Of a stretch of 64,000 bases of DNA, positions 51,308 to 59,739 are shown one piece after another. The DNA lies in the NCBI GenBank assembly GCA_019155205.2, contig JAHNZQ020000016.1, forward strand, positions 713,527 to 777,526, given 5' to 3'. How positions within the stretch are numbered: the first letter of the stretch is position 1; every line of letters begins with the position of its first letter. A model generated the notes under the pieces. It searched no databases. It was not told where the DNA came from and saw only the letters and a list, made by a program, of their open reading frames with translations. A program made the translations under genes and the position numbers. This DNA is from Gracilaria vermiculophylla (taxonomy: Eukaryota; Rhodophyta; Florideophyceae; Gracilariales; Gracilariaceae).

Positions 51308-52867
51308 ATGAATGACTTTAACGATTTCAGCAACTTTAGCGCCCCGCTCTCGTCGGGGCCCATGCCCAGATGGCAGCGCAAAGCCCTGGAGACATCGCAA
51401 CGCGTCAACCGTCCGCCTTCTGTATCATCGACTTCTTCCAAGACACCCAAGTCAGGCAAACGCTCAAAGACCCCCTCCGCAGACCGCTTCATCCCCAATC
51501 GCAAGGCCATGAACATGGACGTGTGTCGAATGAACCTCAACTTTGATTCCGGCAAAGAGAACGGCCAAAACGTGCCCGCCTCTCAGCAGCAGCCATCATC
51601 GCCATCGAAATCGACTGATAACTCTCAACAAAATCCAAACGCCTCGCTCGAGTACTCCGCGGTACTGGCTTCGTCCCTGCTGGATCTTCCTCCTTCGTCT
51701 TCAGCTGACATCAACGATCTGCCCAACAGTAAGATTTTGGCGTTTGGGGACAAGGCGCCGGCCGCCAAGGAAGGGTACCTCAACCCTCATCGCGTCCTTT
51801 ATAATCAAAATACATATGGTACACGCGTGCGTCGAAACAAGTTCCGTCATATTCCGACAGCGCCAGAGAAGATTTTAGATGCCCCGGGTCTCCATGAGGA
51901 CTTTTACCTTAACCTCATTGATTGGGGATCCAACAACACATTGGCGGTTGCGTTGGCAGAAAGTGTGTATCTTTGGAATGCAGATTCTGGAAAAATTGAG
52001 CAGTTGTGCGAGACCGATCCAGAAGATTGCATAACCTCAGTTGCGTGGGTCCCAGACGGTAATTACCTCGCAATTGGTACCAATAGCACTGAGGTCCAGA
52101 TCTGGGACGTTGACAAAATGTCGTGCACCCGAAGAATGCGCTCGCACTCTGGGCGAGTGGGCGCTCTTGCATGGAACGGACCGCTTTTGTCCTCTGGGTC
52201 GAGGGACAGCCAAATCCATAATCACGATGTTCGCATCCCCGACCATCATGTCGCCACTCTGGCCGCACACACACAGGAGGTATGTGGCTTGAAGTGGAGT
52301 CCAAATGGAACGCAGCTGGCTTCCGGCGGAAATGATAATCTTGTTTGCATCTGGGATAGTTCCAGCGTCAGTGCTGGATGGACTCCCAAGTATGTTTTCG
52401 ACAATCACCAAGCCGCCGTGAAAGCCTTGGCCTGGTGTCCATGGCAGAACAACTTGCTCGCAACTGGTGGCGGAACAGCCGATCGCACTCTGCGATTCTG
52501 GAATACGGCCACAGGGGCGTGTGTTAACTCGATTGATACCAAGTCACAGGTGTGCTCCATTATCTGGTCGCCGCACGAAAAGGAATTGGTGACCAGTCAT
52601 GGTTTCTCCCAGAATCAGCTCACGGTCTGGAAGTATCCCTCGCTTGCGAGAATGGCCGAACTCAAGGGACACTCCTCCCGCGTGCTGCACATGGCTCTCA
52701 GCCCGGACGGCCAGACCGTCGTATCAGCAGCTGCCGATGAGACATTACGGTTTTGGAAAGTGTTTGCAGGGAATGATTCGGGGCGCGGCGGAGGCAGATC
52801 GGGGCATCTTGGAAAGAGCGATCTTTCTTCGTCTCGAAGTCTTCGTAGGGGCGTGAATATTCGATGA
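51308..52867 (+). CDS. CDC20: Cdc20 activator of the anaphase-promoting complex
   Basis: ATG at 51,308, 519 residues. The unstructured N-terminus carries a C-box DRFIPNR (59-65), a KEN sequence (83-85) and a KILAFG motif (142-147) followed by GYLNPHRVLYNQ, the Cdc20 version of the KILR/MIM region. Residues about 200-495 form seven WD40 repeats (for example TSVAWVPDGNYLAIGTNS, WSPNGTQLASGGNDNLVCIW, SPDGQTVVSAAADETLRFW). The protein ends in Ile-Arg, the IR tail that docks on APC3. All elements needed for APC/C binding are present, so it is a full-length activator that directs securin and cyclin B for ubiquitination at anaphase. The C-box wording DRFIPNR and KILxxG favour Cdc20 over Cdh1. Convergent with DP. 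Confidence 0.93.
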   Translation: MNDFNDFSNFSAPLSSGPMPRWQRKALETSQRVNRPPSVSSTSSKTPKSGKRSKTPSADRFIPNRKAMNMDVCRMNLNFDSGKENGQNVPASQQQPSSPSKSTDNSQQNPNASLEYSAVLASSLLDLPPSSSADINDLPNSKILAFGDKAPAAKEGYLNPHRVLYNQNTYGTRVRRNKFRHIPTAPEKILDAPGLHEDFYLNLIDWGSNNTLAVALAESVYLWNADSGKIEQLCETDPEDCITSVAWVPDGNYLAIGTNSTEVQIWDVDKMSCTRRMRSHSGRVGALAWNGPLLSSGSRDSQIHNHDVRIPDHHVATLAAHTQEVCGLKWSPNGTQLASGGNDNLVCIWDSSSVSAGWTPKYVFDNHQAAVKALAWCPWQNNLLATGGGTADRTLRFWNTATGACVNSIDTKSQVCSIIWSPHEKELVTSHGFSQNQLTVWKYPSLARMAELKGHSSRVLHMALSPDGQTVVSAAADETLRFWKVFAGNDSGRGGGRSGHLGKSDLSSSRSLRRGVNIR

Positions 52868-53891
52868 TGACGCCAGAAGGCAGATAACATACAGCGATCT
52901 GCTGAAACAACCTTCGCGGTTGCCAGTGCAGGCGTTGGTCAGCGATCACTGAGGGTTTTTTTTTTTTTTGACTTGTACATTTGCGCCCATGAGCCAAGCA
53001 TGCCGTACCGTACCTGGGTACCACCTGAGATTGGGTTTGCAAGCCCACTAACTGTTCTCATCATTGTTGTCTTCAGGAATGCTCCTGTTCGAAGCTCTGG
53101 ATACTTTCATAGCAGAGAGATGTTACTCCTGCATGAAAACGTTGCGTTGTGATAGTATGTATGTCATGCAATCATATTGTAGAATATCGTAATGGGTGGT
53201 GGCCAGCTGAATTGTGTACAGATCTGACAAGAGTAGCTGGAAGTCGTTGTAGGCGAAAGAGAGTAGTGAAGCGGAGTTCACGTGATGGAGGCCTTTGTAA
53301 CAGGCCTCCCGCCGTGGCTTGTGCCAACTGACGAACGTTTGGATAAAGCGGATGTTTTCCATTCCAATAGATGGTTTGTAGGTATGATGCAGTTCGTGAA
53401 ACACAGCGCATGTAATGCAAGACGCGTAACTTTTACTAGTAAAGAAAGCCTGACTGGGGAAGAAGAATGCCCAGCCAGTCGTTGCTCGTTAAATTGCAAT
53501 ACGTTTGGGGCTCGTCAGTGGCGCATGCAACAGCAGAATGGGACGCTCGTAGAGTCATATGCTGCCGCAAGGTCGGAAGCGGCTCAACAGTGGAACCCTT
53601 AGCACCCCCCCCCCACTGTGACTGTGACAGTCGATGTCGGGGTGAGATGGGTGCAGACAAATGGTTTGAGCAAAGATATCGGGGCGCAAAATTTTGAAGA
53701 TTTTCGTCGATTGTCAGCCGGCGACGTTGTTGGTTGTCGAAAGTGGTGGATGCCGGGCGGAGAGTTGGAGAGGGAAGAGGGTTTTGGTGGTGGTGTGCGA
53801 GCAGAGAGGAAGGAGACGGTGTAAAACAATAAGAATGAGGAACGCATTCCCCACAAAACGGTGGTTTACTATTCGACATTGTTGTACACTG
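52868..53891. other. convergent intergenic stretch with T and C homopolymers
   Basis: Lies between the 3' ends of Cdc20 and DP. A run of about 15 T is near 52,957 and a run of nine C near 53,607. No supported gene. Confidence 0.4.
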
Positions 53892-55046
53892 TTAAGGAGA
53901 AAAACTAATTGATTGACAAGGGTCTACTGGAACAGTTTGTGGGGAGGTGAGCTGAGAAGACGGAGATTGGAGCATTCTTCTCATGACTTCTCGGTCGTCA
54001 AAGATAGCAAACGAGGAGTTGAAGGTGAAGCAAATATCCTGCCTTGATTGGTCCATCTCAAGCTCGATGTTTGTCTCCTTTGGTGCTGACAAAATGAAAA
54101 AGGGGATGCCGATGCGATCCGGGTACTGCTGGTGAACGGGCACAGGCGGTTGCGGGCGCGGCGGCTGGGGGTGATTGTCGGAACAGGTGGCTGTTCGGTT
54201 GCGCTCGACGATGGTGCAGGTGCGCGTGTGCTGGTGTGTGAGTTCGGTCAAGAGGGCGTGCTTCTGGGCGAGGCGGGAGCGGGCCTGGGCGATGGAGGCC
54301 TTGACGGCGGAGATGCGCTCGGCGTGCGGGGAGCAGTGGACGCGGTCGAGCCCCTGCCACGTGATGAGCTTCTTGTCCTTGGCGATGATGCGCATGGCCA
54401 TGAGGACGTTGAGCGAGTCGTAGACGCGGCGGCGAATGTTCTTCTCGTCGACGAGGCCGTGGGGGGCGGGGGCGTGGGAGTGGGAGTGGGAGTGGGCGCT
54501 GCGCAGCACGCGCTCCTCGGCGACAAGCTCATCGGCGACCTGGTTGTACGTGGTGACGCGCTTCTGCTCGACCTTGTTGCTGACGCGGATGGCAAAGTGG
54601 CGCAGCCCCTTGCGCTTGGCGTCCGAGTAGCGGGCGGAGCGCCTGCCGGGGGCGCGTGGGCGGAAGGAGTTGGCGCCGGAGGCGACGGAGGCGTGGGCAA
54701 CGTGGTACAGCGAGGGGCGGTTAGGCAGCTGCAGCGGGGGCGACAAGGGCGCGGGGGCTGCGGGGGCGGCGGGGGCGACGGGGGCGGCGGGGGCGGTGGG
54801 GGCTGCGGGGGGGGAGGAGGAGGCAGGCGGGGGAACGGGGAGGGCGGCGGGCTTTCCGGCGGTGCACAAGCGCTGATTGGCGGCGAGGATGAGGGAGGCG
54901 GAGCGCGGCTTGCGCTTCTTAATGGCGGCGGAGGGGGGCGAAGCTGGGGGGTGGTGGTGGTGGTGGGGGCGCGGGGAGGCGGCGATTGAGGGGGCGGACG
55001 GGGTCGGGGCCAGGCGCGGGGCACGGGCGAGAGTGGGCGAGTGCAT
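53892..55046 (-). CDS. DP transcription factor (E2F dimerisation partner)
   Basis: The first ATG is at 55,046 (384 residues); the frame is open further upstream but without Met. The N-terminal about 150 residues are Pro/Ala/Ser-rich. The DNA-binding winged helix has GLRHFAIRVSNKV, TTYNQVADELVAEE, a Ser/His-rich insert (SHSHSHAPAPHG), then KNIRRRVYDSLNVLMAMRII and KKLITWQGL. The RRVYDxLNVLMAMxII recognition helix is specific to DP proteins and separates it from E2Fs. A heptad helix (ISAVKASIAQARSRLAQKHAL) follows for dimerisation, then IPFFILSAPKETNIELEMDQS, the DP marked-box-like end. With an E2F it controls S-phase genes. An E2F-like site lies directly upstream. Confidence 0.93.
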   Translation of the reverse strand: MHSPTLARAPRLAPTPSAPSIAASPRPHHHHHPPASPPSAAIKKRKPRSASLILAANQRLCTAGKPAALPVPPPASSSPPAAPTAPAAPVAPAAPAAPAPLSPPLQLPNRPSLYHVAHASVASGANSFRPRAPGRRSARYSDAKRKGLRHFAIRVSNKVEQKRVTTYNQVADELVAEERVLRSAHSHSHSHAPAPHGLVDEKNIRRRVYDSLNVLMAMRIIAKDKKLITWQGLDRVHCSPHAERISAVKASIAQARSRLAQKHALLTELTHQHTRTCTIVERNRTATCSDNHPQPPRPQPPVPVHQQYPDRIGIPFFILSAPKETNIELEMDQSRQDICFTFNSSFAIFDDREVMRRMLQSPSSQLTSPQTVPVDPCQSISFSP

Positions 55047-55064
55047 GTCTCGGGAGTGGGGGGG

Positions 55065-55072
55065 GGCGGGAA
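55065..55072 (-). promoter_or_regulatory. E2F-like site 19 bp upstream of the DP start
   Basis: The plus strand reads GGCGGGAA, that is TTCCCGCC on the coding strand of DP, a common E2F core. Its closeness to the ATG suggests it lies in the leader or core promoter and would allow self-regulation by E2F/DP. Motif match by eye only, in a GC-rich setting. Confidence 0.4.
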
Positions 55073-55377
55073 GTTCCCGGCCGCGCGCGGCTGCTGGTGG
55101 GCGGGTTGGGAGGCGGCACGGCGGCGGGAGGGGAGGGGGAGGGGGGGCGGCGAAGGGCGGCGGCGATGAGGTGGCGGCGGCGAGGCGCGAGCGCGGCGGC
55201 AATCGAGACGTTACGAGGCGGACGCGGCGGGGTGCAGGCGGCGGCGCGCCACACGGCTGGCGCGGGGCGGCGGCGTGACGGATGCGCTTGACAAAGCGAG
55301 GCGGCGAGTCGCTCAAAAACGCAGCCAATGCGGAAAACAGAGCGCCAAGTGCCGCGGCGCAACGGGCGCGCGCAGCG

Positions 55378-55930
55378 CGACCGGATCACGGATGCTGCGG
55401 CAGCAACCGGATCACGGATGCGGCAGCGACCGGATCACGGATGCGGCAGCGACCGGATCACGGATCCAACAGTGACCGGATCACGGCGGGCGCAGGGCGG
55501 TGCGTGCGCGACCGGATCCCGGATACTGCGGCAGCGACCGGATCACGGATACTGCGGGAGCGACCGGATCACGGATGCGGGAGCGACCGTATCACGGATG
55601 CGGGAGCGACCGGATCACGGATGCGGGAGCGACCGGATCACGGATGCGGCAGCGACCGGATCACGGCGGGCGCAGGGCGGCGCGTGGGCGACCGGATGAC
55701 GGACGCAACGGCGACCGGATGACAGCGGGCGCAGGGCGGCGCGGGCGCGACCGGATGACGGATGCACGAGCGGGCGGATGACGGATGCTGCGGCAGCGGG
55801 CGGATGGCGGATGCTGCGGCAGCGAGCGGATGACGGATGCGCGAGCGCCTGGGGCACGGATGCGGAGGCGATGCGTGAGAGCGAGCGGATGGTGGCGGAT
55901 GCGGGGTGCGGATGCGGATGCGGCGGCGAT
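55378..55930 (+). repeat. 23-bp minisatellite
   Basis: The unit CCGGATCACGGATGCGGCAGC plus GA recurs with period 23, in about 18 more or less regular copies, the best ordered between 55,378 and 55,680. Later copies change to GGATGACGGATGC variants, and longer insertions (GGGCGCAGGGCGGCGCG) come in between. It lies upstream of DP. All three plus-strand frames stay open because the unit has no stop and 23 is not a multiple of 3; this explains the repetitive frames seen there. The unit is too short and the spacers too regular for a CRISPR array. Confidence 0.85.
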
Positions 55931-56907
55931 GCTTGAGCGGGGCGCGGCGTCAGCGGCTGACGCTTGTAGGCGGGCGGCGCTGCGGGCGGGTGCGCGTGTG
56001 AGCTTGGTGGCTGTGCGCGTGCCAACGCACGGGACGCACGCCTTAGGTAAGCGCGTGCGAGTGCGGTGTCGGGCGCAGGTAGGGTTTGTGCGCGCGCGCG
56101 CGGGCGCGCGCGCGCAGCGGAGACGCGCACGTGGCGCATGGCGCGGCCAATGCGCGCGCGCCGCGTGCGTGCGGCGCACCGTTCTTCCCTTCGCCGCAGC
56201 GGTAGCGCCGAGAAATGTGGGATCCGGCGCGGCCGCCGGCGGCGGCCAATGACAGCGCCTACACGCTGCAGCGGCGGGTGCGCAGCGGCTCACCACAGTG
56301 CGCCGCCGGGGCGCGTGCGGCGCGCGCAGCATGGCGCCGCGCCGAGAGCGGCGGCGCTTGTGCCTCGTGCTGCGTGCTGCCGGCAACGCAGACATCTTGT
56401 CCGCCGCACCGCCGTGCGCGAGCGCCCCTCCGCACCGCGCCCTTTTTGCCACCGCTGCAGCGCCCGCACCCATTGGCCGCCGCCGCGCCGCCGCTCACTG
56501 GACTGCTTAACACACCCGAATCGCGTGCTCTCTCTCGGCGCGCGCACTTCCGCCGCCGCGCCGCCGAGCTCTCTGCGAAGCTGCTCATCATTCACGCGCC
56601 GCGCGCGGCCTGCGAGCCAACTATCGCAATACAGCAGTGTCATGCGCGCGCACGATTGGGCGCAAAATTCGGCATCGCAGCGACGTGTGGCGGCAGACCG
56701 ACGCGCCGCCGCCCAGCAGATTGTTCGCGCAGCCGCCTTGATACCGCACTGCGCCCCGCTGCTCAGCACATTATTCCCGCTGCCGCCTTTATTCAGCGCC
56801 GCGCCGCCGCCGCGCTCAGCCACCAACGCGCACGCGGCGCACGAAAGCCGCGCCCGCCGTCGCCGCCGCCGCGCCATCCCTCTCACGCGCGGCGCCGCTG
56901 CCGCACG

Positions 56908-57008
56908 TCAGCGCGCGTCAGCGCGCGTCGGCGCGCGTCGGCGCGCGTCGGCGCGCGTCGGCGCGCGTCGGCGCGCGTCGGCGCGCGTCGGTGCGCGTCG
57001 GCGTGCTG
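56908..57008 (+). repeat. 10-bp tandem repeat GCGCGCGTCG
   Basis: About nine to ten copies of GCGCGCGTCG with a few base changes (CA for CG at the start, GTGCG late). It lies about 190 bp upstream of the zinc-finger gene start. Every unit offers a MluI-like/CG-rich core; function unknown. Confidence 0.85.
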
Positions 57009-57192
57009 CCTGCGCCCCGCCCAAGTCACGCGCGCCGCGAGTGCCCCACCCCCCGCCTAGCGCGTCGTGTTGCCGTGCCGCGCGCGTAGCAGCGCGTCTA
57101 AAACCGCGCGCGCGCGCGCCAACCCCCGCCGCCCCTCGCCCCGTGCAGCGCGCTGCCCCCGCCCCCGTTCATGTGCGCGCCCGCTCCCGTCC

Positions 57193-59739
57193 ATGACTCG
57201 GGCCCCGCCGTCGCGTCGCTCCCGCTCCGCCCCCCCCGCCGCTGCTGCCGCCCCGCCGCTCACCGCCGCGCCCGCGCTGCGCCCGCTGCGCCCCCTGCTG
57301 CCGCCGCACCCCCACTCCATGGCAGCGCCCTCCTCGCCTGCCGCCCCTCGCTCCCCCGCTCGCTCGCCCCCCACCTGCCTGAGCCCCGCCGATCAGCCCC
57401 ATGCGCCGCCGCATCCCCCCACCCCCTTCTCTTCCACCCACTACAACCCGTGCTGCTACCGCCCGTTCAAATGGCACTTCATCTGGAACCTCTTCATGAG
57501 CTCGCCCCGCACCCGCTCCTGGCTCTTCCACAACCAGCCCCCCGACAGCGCCCACGTCATCCAGTCCTTGCTCAGCGCCCCGCTCCTGCTCGGCTACGTC
57601 TTCGGCTCGCACAACCCCCAGCAGCACGACTTCCCGGACATCGGCGACCTCAACACCGTCTTCACCACCGACAACCACACCCTGCTCGGCTTCCACTTCG
57701 GCTTTCAAGGCATTCAGCCCGTCATCCCCATGCTCTTTCAGGTCGCCAACGACCCCATTTTGGCCGACCCCACCGTCATCGTCCGCAGGACCGCCATGCT
57801 CAGGTACCCCGCCGCCAACTGCTTCTTCCAGATAGAGATGAACTGGTGCAAATCAGGCGTGCTGGCCGTGTGCACCAATGTGTGCCCCATACACCCCTCG
57901 GGTTCGCGCCCCGACGGCCTCACCCCCTTTTTCGACAACGCCGAGTTCCGCGTCTTCAAGCGCTGCAGTGCGCAGCGTTTGGCAGCCACCGCCGCCATCA
58001 TGGCCGACTACTCCCCGTCCGCCTCGCACGCTGCCGATCCCCATCCACGCTATGCGCACTTTTTCGACCCGCAAGACGATTGCTACGCCTTGACCATTTG
58101 CGAGCCAGACGACCCAGTGTACCACACCCACCTGCGCCCCGTGTCCAAACGTCGCAAACCGTCGCACCCACACACCTTCACCATACAACAGCACATGCCG
58201 CCCCATGAGCAATCAACGTGTGCACACCCGTCCAATTCGCTGTCCGCTCTGCCGCGACATTGTGACCAGGGCGAACGTGCCTCCGTTGCCGAGCCCCACA
58301 CCATCGCGCTGTGGACCGCGTTCCAGAATGTGGTTGCCCAATCGCGAAGGCTCGGCATCATGCACTCCATGCTGGAAAAGCGCGTCGGTGGCCGCCACGG
58401 ACGGCGCGTGCAGCTGTTTGGCCGCGAGGCCTGCTACACCTTTCTTTCCACCTCTGGCATCAACGTGCGCGGCCGCATCCACCGGCTGTGCGCCCAAATA
58501 GGCATCCACTACTCCGGGCCGTGCACCGACCGCTTTCTGCTGCAGCTTTCGCGCGCCGAGCGCGACGCCCCGCCGCCCGAGTGCGCGCGCGCGCGCGCGC
58601 ACGGCGCCACGCAGCACATTGACCTCACGGAGCCGCTGTCGGAGTGCAGCGCGGACGGGAAGAGGCGCAAGCTTCGCGACGAGCGCGAGCCGGCGCAGGC
58701 GCTGCGTCACCCAGCGCCGCCGCACGGCGTGCGCGATGCGCCCGCCTCAAGAGCGCTCGCCGTGGTTCGCGTCGAGCGCGCCGCGCACGGCGCGCGCGGC
58801 GCGGCGTCGAGCTGCAGCGCGGCTGCGGCTGCGGCTGCGGCTGCCGGTGGCGGGGCGAGCGCGGCCGTGCACCACGTTGCCGATGCGGGTGGCGTTTCGC
58901 ACCTGGGGCCGCCCTTCGATGATGTGCGCCACGCACCCGCGGGCCATCCGCGCCCGCGGCCTGCCTCGCCGCATGGGATGGAGAACGAGTCGTTGGTCAC
59001 CGCCGCCGAGCGGCCGGAACGGTGCGACAAAAGCTCAAATTTTCAGGTCGCTGCGCCGCCCGTCCACAACATCGGCCCCGTCACGCTGAAAAGGCGTCGT
59101 TCTTGCAGTGTTGCTCGCGTGAGCGAAGATTCGTCGCAGTCAAGCGGCTCCGAGCAGCCCTTCTGCCAGTCGCCGCCGTACGTGAGCAAGGCCGCCGCAT
59201 CCAGCGCAAATTCGACGTCTGGGAGCGATTTGGGTTTCGCGCTGACCGGCGCCAACACGGACGAGTCGCACCGCGGCGCCGGCGCACCCGCACCCGAAAC
59301 GGACGTGACAGCAGGCCGGCCTGCGACAACCATTTGGACCTGTGAGATTTGCGGCGTTGCCATTCGTGGCAAGAAGGGCAATTTAAATCGACACATTGCA
59401 AACAAACATGATAACATTCGTGCGTACGCATGCCAGGTTCCTTCTTGCGGGAAGCGCTTCCAAACGAGGCTGAACTTGGTGCGTCATGAGAAGGCTGTTC
59501 ACCAGGGGCGCCCGTATGTGTGCCACCACTGCCCCCGAAGGTTCAAGACGGATGACCATCTGGAAGCCCATGTGAGCTCGGCGCACGAGGGGACGTCTGC
59601 ACAGCTGGCGTGTGAGGTGTGCGGCGGGTGCTTTGGGAGGCGAAGCACACTGAATCGTCACCTCGCAAACGTGCACAAAATCCACCCGAAGACCCTGACT
59701 TCCTTGGTTTCCCCGGCCGAGCCCGAAGCTCCCGAGTGA
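57193..59739 (+). CDS. large C2H2 zinc-finger protein with an unrecognised N-terminal region
   Basis: The first ATG is at 57,193 (848 residues). After a Pro/Ala-rich start of about 80 residues comes a stretch with folded-domain character (residues about 83-330): CCYRPFKWHFIWNLFMSSPR, SWLFHNQPPDSAHVI, LGFHFGFQGIQPVIPMLFQ, CFFQIEMNWCKSGVLAVCTN, with many aromatic residues. I recognise no family in it. A second conserved-looking block (VGGRHGRRVQLFGREACYTFL) lies near residues 395-420, then low-complexity sequence. The C-terminus (about 715-830) has four C2H2 fingers: CEIC...HIANKH, CQVPSC...HEKAVH, CHHC...HVSSAH and CEVC...HLANVH. It is probably a nuclear DNA-binding regulator. Confidence 0.8.
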   Translation: MTRAPPSRRSRSAPPAAAAAPPLTAAPALRPLRPLLPPHPHSMAAPSSPAAPRSPARSPPTCLSPADQPHAPPHPPTPFSSTHYNPCCYRPFKWHFIWNLFMSSPRTRSWLFHNQPPDSAHVIQSLLSAPLLLGYVFGSHNPQQHDFPDIGDLNTVFTTDNHTLLGFHFGFQGIQPVIPMLFQVANDPILADPTVIVRRTAMLRYPAANCFFQIEMNWCKSGVLAVCTNVCPIHPSGSRPDGLTPFFDNAEFRVFKRCSAQRLAATAAIMADYSPSASHAADPHPRYAHFFDPQDDCYALTICEPDDPVYHTHLRPVSKRRKPSHPHTFTIQQHMPPHEQSTCAHPSNSLSALPRHCDQGERASVAEPHTIALWTAFQNVVAQSRRLGIMHSMLEKRVGGRHGRRVQLFGREACYTFLSTSGINVRGRIHRLCAQIGIHYSGPCTDRFLLQLSRAERDAPPPECARARAHGATQHIDLTEPLSECSADGKRRKLRDEREPAQALRHPAPPHGVRDAPASRALAVVRVERAAHGARGAASSCSAAAAAAAAAGGGASAAVHHVADAGGVSHLGPPFDDVRHAPAGHPRPRPASPHGMENESLVTAAERPERCDKSSNFQVAAPPVHNIGPVTLKRRRSCSVARVSEDSSQSSGSEQPFCQSPPYVSKAAASSANSTSGSDLGFALTGANTDESHRGAGAPAPETDVTAGRPATTIWTCEICGVAIRGKKGNLNRHIANKHDNIRAYACQVPSCGKRFQTRLNLVRHEKAVHQGRPYVCHHCPRRFKTDDHLEAHVSSAHEGTSAQLACEVCGGCFGRRSTLNRHLANVHKIHPKTLTSLVSPAEPEAPE

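Noticed and set aside
55047..55328. N-terminal extension of the DP frame
   Set aside because: It starts at TTG, has no Met before 55,046 and is low-complexity Pro/Ala/Arg.
55378..55930. Repeat array that at first glance resembles a CRISPR
   Set aside because: Unit of 23 bp in direct head-to-tail contact without unique spacers, in a eukaryotic context; it is a minisatellite.
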